This document shows positions 17,301 through 22,717 of a DNA stretch of 29,164 bases, in pieces. The DNA comes from UMGS1370 sp046957575 (lineage in GTDB: Bacteria; Bacillota; Clostridia; Lachnospirales; Lachnospiraceae): assembly GCA_046957575.1 (NCBI GenBank), contig JBKUOG010000033.1, positions 1-29,164 of the forward strand, given 5' to 3'. The notes below the pieces were generated by a model. That model worked only from the letters and a program-made list of their open reading frames with translations, had not been told where the DNA came from and searched no databases. The translations under genes and the position numbers were made by a program. The number at the start of each line of letters is the position of its first letter. Within the stretch, counting starts at the first letter, position 1.

Positions 17301-17434
17301 CCACAGTGACAGCCATTGGGGATGTGACGGCAAAGGTACTGAAACATGCCGGGTATCCGGCGGATCGAATTGCAAAGGAATTTTCAATTTCTGGTCTGGC
17401 AGAATGCATTTTAGAAGATGCCAGAGATATTTAA
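14303..17434 (+). CDS. cysG-hemC-cobA-hemD: Four-domain siroheme fusion: precorrin-2 dehydrogenase, HemC, CobA (SUMT), HemD
   Basis: One 1043-residue reading frame carries four enzymes. Residues 1 to ~225 are a CysG-N/Met8p domain (LIAGGGVVALRKVEVL, catalytic-type Asp112 in VNVVD, SSGGKSPTV) that oxidises precorrin-2 and may insert iron. Residues ~230-545 are porphobilinogen deaminase (RIGTRKSDLAVAQT, HSAKDLP, cofactor-anchoring Cys491 in AGCHEPIG). Residues ~548-785 are uroporphyrinogen-III methyltransferase (VGAGPGDPGLITIKG, RLKGGDPFVFGRGGEE, PGVTSAVAALASAGIP). Residues ~793-1043 are uroporphyrinogen-III synthase (IRVGITG, FTSANGVRIF, FASGSGVESF). Together they run from porphobilinogen to precorrin-2, sirohydrochlorin and perhaps siroheme. 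An internal ATG at residue 230 with an AGAGGA-like site before it may still allow a separate HemC-CobA-HemD product. It is joined to hemA with a 4-bp gap. Confidence 0.93.
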   Translation: MAYFPFFVDIENQKCLIAGGGVVALRKVEVLLPYGPSITVVSPEIVPELKLQREKLSAKQEAAGSLIFKERAFCMEDLSGQDFVVAATDDQELNHQISLACRERRIPVNVVDVKEECSFIFPSIVREEDIVIGISSGGKSPTVTQDLKEKIRRIIPEGYGYLVSQLGAYRDFVKRREADVSRRTVIFKRMVDVGISHGCRLDDSIVEELINQVQQEWPEMTHEKRGWIKMKQTVRIGTRKSDLAVAQTCLVADKMKEETPGLEIELVQKQTIGDKILEKPLLEFGGKGVFVSEFEEALQKGEIDFAVHSAKDLPMELAEGLEIVGVPKRGDVRDVVITRMDGTVEEKAAKKEPVVVGTSSLRRKIQMEALGMKLWGTKVVCKNLRGNVQTRLNKLLEGQYDAIILAAAGLKRLGILTEADREKEVLVSEKNLCFRYLDCEEMIPAGCQGILAVEGRSGAKINQAAEQICDREALLSFFLERRILKLLNAGCHEPIGVCSQVEKNRLTVRGIYQKETKAPVSAFWEGPCKDWEKAAQIVADTLKHKTGLVMLVGAGPGDPGLITIKGREALKSCDVVVYDSLASDELLNEIRPGCRKIYVGKRAGHHSMKQEEINRILVDEAEKGCRVVRLKGGDPFVFGRGGEEILELQKAGICYEVIPGVTSAVAALASAGIPITHRGMSRSFHVMTGHTRENGVPEDLKEFGTLSGTLVFLMGLGHLDEICQSLIEQGRQKTTPAAVIQNGTLPEQKAVRGTLADIGEKCRQAGLSSPAIIVVGEVADLHMESTYKRPLSGIRVGITGTPSFTDKLEAVLKEQGASIEKLAVMDVISLADTDPVQKSFIRLPSYTWIAFTSANGVRIFLKALMDSGRDYRSLGHVKLAAVGKGTDRELRVHGLRADYIPERYCTEDLAYGLARLLNPEDKILIPRAVRGSEDLTRILSETGLSYDDVPLYDVKSLGLKGKELAETIKGLDYLTFASGSGVESFLENLAEEDWPVLKETTVTAIGDVTAKVLKHAGYPADRIAKEFSISGLAECILEDARDI

Positions 17435-17449
17435 AGAATGTAAAACCAG

Positions 17450-18427
17450 TTAGCTGTCGGGATTTTGCTGATGGAAGGACAGGCGGTAGGCTCTGGGAGT
17501 CATCCCTGTCTCCTGTCTGAAAATGCGGTGGAAATAGCTGAAATTGTTATATCCCACTGCCATACTGATATCCAGCACAGATAAAGCGGTTGAACGAAGG
17601 AGAAAGCAGGCCTGGTTCAGCCGCTTTTTCTGCAAAAGTTCAGTATAGGTGGAGCCGGTCAGCTTTTTTATGGTTTTAGACAGCCAGGTAAATTCACAGT
17701 TAAGCTGGGCGGCCAGCCGGGTCAGACTGCTGTCCCGATAGTGTTCTTCAATATACTGAAATACATTCATCAGAATCTCCTGCTCATAAGTACTGCTTTC
17801 TGTGGTCAGCTTGTCCATATGGTTTAAAAGCTGAAGAAACAATAACCCCATGGTGAGCTGGTTCATCAGCCGCTTATTCTGGATGCCGTTGGAAATGGTC
17901 CAGACAAGGTTTTCAATCAGATTCTGGATAGGAAGGACTTCAGCTACTTTAAAATGGAGAAAGGAAACTGGAGAATCCAGGGACTGGAGACAGCCCACCA
18001 CAAAATCCCGCAAAAGGCCGGATTCGGATCCCAGCATGGTCAGGGTCTGGTCAAAAAATTCCGGCAGGATGATAAAGTTTACTGCAATGTCGTCTTTTTT
18101 TGCAGGAAGGATTTCCTGGGAAGCATGCTGATTTAATAAAAGGAGTTCACCAGCATAAAGGGTGAGAGGGGAGTTGTTGATAATGTGAGTGGTCTGACCG
18201 GAACACATATAGATCATTTCTACATAATTGTGGGTGTGCTTTGGAAAATGGACAAACCGGGTATGGGGACGAACCTGAATCAGTTTGCCGCTCTGCAGCA
18301 TTTTGCGGCTGTCAATAATAAAAGACGGACTGTCTGAGTAGATAGCCGGGTCAATGGAAAATCCGTCTAAAATCCGCTGCTCTTCGCTGGTAATCTGGCT
18401 TAATTGCTGTAAAAGTTTCTGGTGCAT
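17450..18427 (-). CDS. AraC-family regulator, probable rhamnose operon activator
   Basis: This is a cytosolic regulator of 325 residues. The N-terminal cupin-like sugar-sensing domain is seen around residues 50-150 (TRFVHFPKHTHNYVEMIYMCSGQ, LYAGELLLLNQHASQEI). The C-terminal AraC/XylS double helix-turn-helix spans about 220-320 (LTRLAAQLNCEFTWLSKTIKKLTG and LDISMAVGYNNFSYFHRIFRQETGMTPRAYR). The ribosome site AAAGGA precedes the ATG closely. It is divergent from rhaB with 179 bp between, and that space contains a direct repeat of the kind AraC proteins bind, so it probably activates rhaBADM with rhamnose. RhaR/RhaS orthology is not claimed. It converges on the siroheme gene with only 15 bp and no clear terminator between them. 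Confidence 0.88.
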   Translation of the reverse strand: MHQKLLQQLSQITSEEQRILDGFSIDPAIYSDSPSFIIDSRKMLQSGKLIQVRPHTRFVHFPKHTHNYVEMIYMCSGQTTHIINNSPLTLYAGELLLLNQHASQEILPAKKDDIAVNFIILPEFFDQTLTMLGSESGLLRDFVVGCLQSLDSPVSFLHFKVAEVLPIQNLIENLVWTISNGIQNKRLMNQLTMGLLFLQLLNHMDKLTTESSTYEQEILMNVFQYIEEHYRDSSLTRLAAQLNCEFTWLSKTIKKLTGSTYTELLQKKRLNQACFLLRSTALSVLDISMAVGYNNFSYFHRIFRQETGMTPRAYRLSFHQQNPDS

Positions 18428-18525
18428 AGAATCCTTTCCCGTTTTTAGAAAACATCTGGGCAGCTTTTGAATTTCTGACTGGTGCTCCTGGTATCATCAT
18501 AACACAGAATCATAGATTTGCAAAT

Positions 18526-18583
18526 AAGGACAGCTTTTTTTACAAAAGGTGTTCTTTTTTTCTATCCTTTTCGCCGGTACAAT
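18526..18583 (+). promoter_or_regulatory. rhaB promoter with 20-bp-period direct repeat (AraC-type operator)
   Basis: AAGG-N4-CTTTTTTT occurs twice, at 18526-18541 and 18546-18561, exactly 20 bp apart. The second copy covers the -35 region of a -10 TACAAT at 18578-18583. Two helically phased direct half-sites overlapping -35 are the normal layout for AraC-type activators. The T-run adds low complexity, so the motif limits are uncertain. Confidence 0.5.
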
Positions 18584-18606
18584 AAAAGAAACAGGAGGAA
18601 CTCTTT

Positions 18607-20007
18607 ATGAAAACTTATTATTTGGCTGTGGACATCGGCGCTTCCGGAGGCCGCCATATTTTAGGACATCTGGAAGAGGGGCGTCTGATTTTGGAAGAGG
18701 TGTACCGGTTTTCCAACAAAATGGAGGAAAAGGGGGGCAGTCTTTGCTGGAATCTGCCTCGTCTGTTTGAGGAAATTAAGACAGGGTTAAAAAAGTGTAA
18801 GGCAGAGGGAAAACTCCCCTGCTCAATGGGGATCGATACCTGGGCAGTGGACTATGTGCTGCTGGACAAACAAAAGAGAATTTTGGGAAATACCTACGGA
18901 TACCGGGATGGGCGGACAAAGGGAATGGACCAAAGGGTGTATGAGATCCTTTCAGAGTCGGAACTGTACAGCCGTACTGGTATCCAAAAGCAGATTTTTA
19001 ACACCATTTATCAGCTGATGGCAGTGAAAGAACATCATCCGGAACAGTTGAAACAGGCCAGGACCTTTCTCATGCTTCCGGACTATTTTCATTTTTTGCT
19101 GACCGGAAACTTGTGTTCTGAGTACACCAATGCCACTTCTACCCAGCTTGTAAATGCAAAGACCAATGACTGGGACAGAAAGCTGATGGAACGTTTAGGG
19201 ATTCCGGACGAGATATTTTTACCGCTTAGCCAGCCGGGAACTGCAGTTGGGACTTTTACAAAGGAACTGGCAGACGAAGTGGGATTTTCCTGTCAGGTGG
19301 TGCTTCCGGCTACCCATGATACGGCTTCGGCTGTGATGGCAGTGCCAGGCAGAGAAGAAAATTGTCTTTACATTAGTTCCGGAACCTGGTCATTAATGGG
19401 GACAGAAAACAGACAGGCTATCTGCAGTGAAGAAAGCCGGAGACAAAATTTTACTAATGAAGGCGGATATGATCACAGATACCGCTACTTAAAAAATATT
19501 ATGGGACTGTGGATGATTCAGTCTGTCCGCCATGAACTGGGGGATGCATATTCGTTTGAACAGCTTTGCCAAATGGCAGAACAATCCCGGTTTATCTCCA
19601 GAGTGGATGTAAACGATGATGTTTTTTTAGCTCCAAAAAGTATGTGTCTGGCAATTCGGGATGCATGTTTGAAATCTGGACAGCCTGTGCCGGAAACGCC
19701 GGGGGAATTTGCATCTGTGATCTATGAAAGCCTGGCTGACAGTTATGGGCGGACGGCAAAAGAGATAGAAGGACTGACCGGAAAGCGGTATGACAGCATT
19801 CACATTGTGGGCGGCGGATCCAGTGCAGGATATTTAAATTATCTGACTGCCAGACGAGCCGGCCGCCAAGTTTTAGCAGGTCCGAAAGAGGCAACCGCTA
19901 TAGGCAATCTGATGGCGCAGATGATAGCAAAGGGAGAATTTTCAGGATTGTCTAAGGCCAGGGAGTGTGTGGGACAATCCTTTGAGATATTAGAGTATAG
20001 AGGTTAA
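18607..20007 (+). CDS. rhaB: Rhamnulokinase
   Basis: This enzyme phosphorylates L-rhamnulose to L-rhamnulose-1-phosphate with ATP, in the cytosol. It is a 466-residue FGGY-family kinase. It shows the N-terminal phosphate motif AVDIGASGGRHILG, MGIDTWAVDYVLLD, GTWSLMGTE and the late HIVGGGSSAGYLNYLTA and GNLMAQMIA stretches. An AGGAGG ribosome site lies 8 bases before the ATG. It opens the rha operon, followed by rhaA after 18 bp, then rhaD and rhaM. Length and motif order are as expected and nothing is missing. Confidence 0.96.
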   Translation: MKTYYLAVDIGASGGRHILGHLEEGRLILEEVYRFSNKMEEKGGSLCWNLPRLFEEIKTGLKKCKAEGKLPCSMGIDTWAVDYVLLDKQKRILGNTYGYRDGRTKGMDQRVYEILSESELYSRTGIQKQIFNTIYQLMAVKEHHPEQLKQARTFLMLPDYFHFLLTGNLCSEYTNATSTQLVNAKTNDWDRKLMERLGIPDEIFLPLSQPGTAVGTFTKELADEVGFSCQVVLPATHDTASAVMAVPGREENCLYISSGTWSLMGTENRQAICSEESRRQNFTNEGGYDHRYRYLKNIMGLWMIQSVRHELGDAYSFEQLCQMAEQSRFISRVDVNDDVFLAPKSMCLAIRDACLKSGQPVPETPGEFASVIYESLADSYGRTAKEIEGLTGKRYDSIHIVGGGSSAGYLNYLTARRAGRQVLAGPKEATAIGNLMAQMIAKGEFSGLSKARECVGQSFEILEYRG

Positions 20008-20025
20008 AGAAGGAAGGAGAAGTAT

Positions 20026-21285
20026 ATGAACAGACAAGCGCGTTATGAGTCGGCAAAAGAGCGGTATAGAATGGCTGGTGTGGACACAGATGCAGCCATT
20101 GAAAAAATGAAAATGATCCCGATTTCCCTTCACTGCTGGCAGGGAGATGATGTAAAAGGTTTTGATCAGGACGGTCCTTTAACTGGCGGTATCCAGACTA
20201 CGGGAAATTATCTGGGAAAGGCCAGAACACCAAAAGAGCTGATGGCAGATATGGAAAAGGCCATCAGCCTGATGCCCGGAAAAAAGAAACTGAATCTTCA
20301 TGCCAGCTATGGAATTTTTGAAGCGGGAGAAAAGGCTGACAGAGATAAACTGGAGCCAAAGCATTTTGCAAAATGGGTGGAATTTGCCAAAAAGTACCAG
20401 ATGGGAATTGATTTTAATCCCACTTTTTTCTCACATGAAAAGGTAAAAGACGGATTGACCCTGACAAGCCCGGATGAAGAAATCCGCAGATTTTGGACCA
20501 ACCATGGAAAGGCTTGTATTCGCATTTCTCAATATTTTGCAGAACAAACGGGCGTACCATGCGTCATGAATATCTGGATTGGAGACGGTTATAAAGATAT
20601 TCCGGCTGATCGGATAGGGCCCAGAATGCGGTATAAAGATTCGATTGAACAGATTTTATCGGAACCTTATGATAAAAATCTGGTAAAACCCTGTGTGGAA
20701 TCCAAGGTATTTGGAATCGGAGTAGAATCCTATACAGCCGGATCGGCAGAGTTTGCCCTGTCTTTTGCTGCTTCCCATGAAGGGGTGCTGCCTTTGATGG
20801 ATAATGGCCATTACCATCCGACAGAGATGGTTTCAGATAAAATACCAGCGCTGCTGTGCTTTTTTCCGGAAATTGCCCTGCATGTGACCAGACCGGTGCG
20901 CTGGGACAGCGATCATGTGGTGCTCTTTGATGATGAAACCAGAGAAATCGCCAAAGAAATTGTCCGCAATGACGCCCTGGACCGGGTATACATTGCTTTG
21001 GATTATTTTGATGCCAGCATTAACCGGATCAGCGCATGGACAGTGGGATTTCGGGGAATTCAGAAGGCGCTTTTGTCTGCTTTGTGTACGCCTAATGAAA
21101 TGTTAAAAAGACTTCAGGAAGAAAATCAGATGAGCCGTTTAATGGTGATGCAGGAAGAACTGAAACTCTACCCGTTTGGGGATATCTGGGAGGAATACTG
21201 CTATCAGTGCGGCGTAGCATCCGACGAGAGCTGGTTTGAGGAAGCAGAACAGTATGAAAAGGAAGTATTGGCACTGCGAAAATAG
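20026..21285 (+). CDS. rhaA: L-rhamnose isomerase
   Basis: This 419-residue cytosolic, metal-dependent enzyme turns L-rhamnose into L-rhamnulose. Recognisable stretches are ISLHCWQGDDVKGFD near the start, NLHASYG, IDFNPTFFSH, MNIWIGDGYKDIPADR, LMDNGHYHPTE, RPVRWDSDHVV and YFDASINRISAWTVG. These include the metal-binding His and Asp residues of the family. The length matches the usual ~417-420. It follows rhaB with a GGAGA-type ribosome site and is followed closely by rhaD. No transporter for rhamnose is seen in the window. Confidence 0.97.
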   Translation: MNRQARYESAKERYRMAGVDTDAAIEKMKMIPISLHCWQGDDVKGFDQDGPLTGGIQTTGNYLGKARTPKELMADMEKAISLMPGKKKLNLHASYGIFEAGEKADRDKLEPKHFAKWVEFAKKYQMGIDFNPTFFSHEKVKDGLTLTSPDEEIRRFWTNHGKACIRISQYFAEQTGVPCVMNIWIGDGYKDIPADRIGPRMRYKDSIEQILSEPYDKNLVKPCVESKVFGIGVESYTAGSAEFALSFAASHEGVLPLMDNGHYHPTEMVSDKIPALLCFFPEIALHVTRPVRWDSDHVVLFDDETREIAKEIVRNDALDRVYIALDYFDASINRISAWTVGFRGIQKALLSALCTPNEMLKRLQEENQMSRLMVMQEELKLYPFGDIWEEYCYQCGVASDESWFEEAEQYEKEVLALRK

Positions 21286-21331
21286 GAAAATACCAGACCG
21301 GCGCAGCCGGAAAGAAAGGATGAAAAGAATT

Positions 21332-22156
21332 ATGAAATTTTTAGATGCAGAATTTGTGGCAGGATTTATTCGCATGGCCAGCGACGGCTGGGAGCAGGGA
21401 TGGCATGAGAGAAATGGCGGCAACTTATCTTATCGGGTTAAAAAGGAAGAGGTCGATGAGGTGAGAGAACATTTTGTTCTCAAAGAGTGGCAGCCCATTG
21501 GGACTTCAGTTCCCAAACTGGCCGGAGAATATTTTTTAGTAACCGGAAGCGGAAAGTATTTTCGGAATGTGACTATTAAGCCGGAAGATTCCATCTGCAT
21601 GATTGAATTAGACGAAGCAGGTGAACATTATCGGATTGTATGGGGACTGGTGAACGGCGGAAGGCCAACCAGCGAACTGCCGTCCCATCTGATGAATCAC
21701 GAGGTAAAACTGCTGGCAACCAACGGGAGATACCGGGTAATTTACCATGCTCATACCACCAATGTGATCGCCCTGACCTTTGTACTGCCGTTAAAGGACG
21801 AAGTATTTACCAGGGAACTGTGGGAAATGGCGACAGAGTGTCCTGTAGTATTTCCATCAGGAATCGGCGTGGTTTCCTGGATGGTTCCTGGAGGAAGGGA
21901 TATCGCAGTGGCTACCAGCCGGTTAATGAAGCAGTATGATGTGGTGATTTGGGCTCATCATGGAATGTTTGCAGCAGGAGAAGATTTTGATTTGACCTTT
22001 GGCTTGATGCACACTGTAGAAAAGTCTGCGGAAATTTTAGTAAAAATGCTGTCTATGCAGCCTCATAAGCTTCAGACCATTACACCTGAGAATTTCCGGG
22101 ACTTGGCAGAGGATTTTCATGTAACTCTTCCAGAAAAATTTTTATACGAGAAATAG
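21332..22156 (+). CDS. rhaD: Rhamnulose-1-phosphate aldolase
   Basis: This zinc-dependent class II aldolase splits L-rhamnulose-1-phosphate into dihydroxyacetone phosphate and L-lactaldehyde. The first in-frame start codons lie inside rhaA, but I chose the ATG at 21332. It follows AAAGGA by about 11 bases and gives 274 residues, the same length as the E. coli protein, with the typical N-terminus (FVAGFIRMASDGWEQGWHERNGGNLSYRV). The ATG at 21320 is the alternative, but its AAAGG site is too close. Zinc and catalytic motifs seen are YHAHTTN and WAHHGMF. It is the third gene of the operon. Confidence 0.95.
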   Translation: MKFLDAEFVAGFIRMASDGWEQGWHERNGGNLSYRVKKEEVDEVREHFVLKEWQPIGTSVPKLAGEYFLVTGSGKYFRNVTIKPEDSICMIELDEAGEHYRIVWGLVNGGRPTSELPSHLMNHEVKLLATNGRYRVIYHAHTTNVIALTFVLPLKDEVFTRELWEMATECPVVFPSGIGVVSWMVPGGRDIAVATSRLMKQYDVVIWAHHGMFAAGEDFDLTFGLMHTVEKSAEILVKMLSMQPHKLQTITPENFRDLAEDFHVTLPEKFLYEK

Positions 22157-22166
22157 GAGAGACAGG

Positions 22167-22481
22167 ATGGTAAGAAAGGCATTTAAAATGTTTTTATACC
22201 CTGGAATGGAGAAAGAATATGAGCGTCGGCATAACTTGCTGTGGCTGGAGATGAAGGAAATGATTCACCAGTACGGCGGCCGGAATTACACCATTTATCT
22301 GGACAGGGAGACAAACGTGCTTTATGGCTACATCGAAATAGAGGACGAAAAGCGGTGGGCCCAGTCTGCAGACACAGAAATTAACCGGAAATGGTGGGAC
22401 TTCATGGAGGATATTATGGAAACCAATCCGGATAACAGTCCGATATCCATAGACTTAACGCCGGTATTTCATCTGAATTAG
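22167..22481 (+). CDS. rhaM: L-rhamnose mutarotase
   Basis: This small cytosolic enzyme of 104 residues interconverts the alpha and beta anomers of L-rhamnose, giving the isomerase its preferred form. The RhaM/DUF718 signature is clear: KMFLYPGMEKEYERRHNLLW at the start, with the catalytic-type His and Tyr, then GGRNYTIYLDRETNVLYGYIEI and the KWWDFMEDIM helix. The length equals that of the E. coli protein. It is the last gene of the rha operon, starting 10 bp after rhaD, with GGAGAGACAGG ahead of the ATG. No clear terminator hairpin was found after it. Confidence 0.94.
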   Translation: MVRKAFKMFLYPGMEKEYERRHNLLWLEMKEMIHQYGGRNYTIYLDRETNVLYGYIEIEDEKRWAQSADTEINRKWWDFMEDIMETNPDNSPISIDLTPVFHLN

Positions 22482-22515
22482 GAATAGAGAACTGCAAAAG
22501 AACTGTTACAATATG

Positions 22516-22529
22516 GAAACGTTTGTTCG
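22516..22529. promoter_or_regulatory. Possible LexA (SOS) box upstream of uvrA
   Basis: GAAACGTTTGTTCG matches the Gram-positive LexA consensus CGAAC-RNRY-GTTYG at 10 of 13 defined positions and ends ten bases before the uvrA -35. uvrA is an SOS gene in many bacteria, so the position makes sense. The left half-site is weak (AAAC for GAAC). Confidence 0.4.
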
Positions 22530-22538
22530 ATTTTTCTA

Positions 22539-22567
22539 TTGAATGTTTTTGGAGGATATGGTATAAT
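22539..22567 (+). promoter_or_regulatory. uvrA promoter P1
   Basis: TTGAAT, a 17-bp spacer and TATAAT preceded by TGG (extended -10). The predicted start is near 22574, which leaves a leader of about 144 bases. A second, weaker candidate is TTGTCG-16 bp-TACAAT at 22633-22660, also with TGG before the -10. Confidence 0.65.
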
Positions 22568-22576
22568 ATGAACACT

Positions 22577-22650
22577 TGACGAGGTATTTCACGAGTCTAG
22601 AGAGAATAGATACCTGTCCCCTTAGCGAGGTCTTGTCGAGCTTAGTGGAC
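22577..22650 (+). other. Structured uvrA leader region
   Basis: After the P1 start, GAC-g-AGGTAT pairs with ATACCT-GTC (22578-22618), and a second possible stem uses GTCC and GGAC (22616-22650). A related phrase, CGAGGT...CGAG...TAG, occurs twice 46 bp apart (from 22580 and 22626). No known riboswitch class was recognised. Confidence 0.35.
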
Positions 22651-22717
22651 ATGGTACAATAACTTCAAAATGCAGTTATGCTGCGCACATTTGAGATAGA
22701 AAAAAGGAGCATTTGCC

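Noticed and set aside
22490..22510. Third copy of the MITE-like element after rhaM (AACTGTTAC seen)
   Set aside because: Only about nine bases match the terminal repeat, and no internal arms or second end follow.
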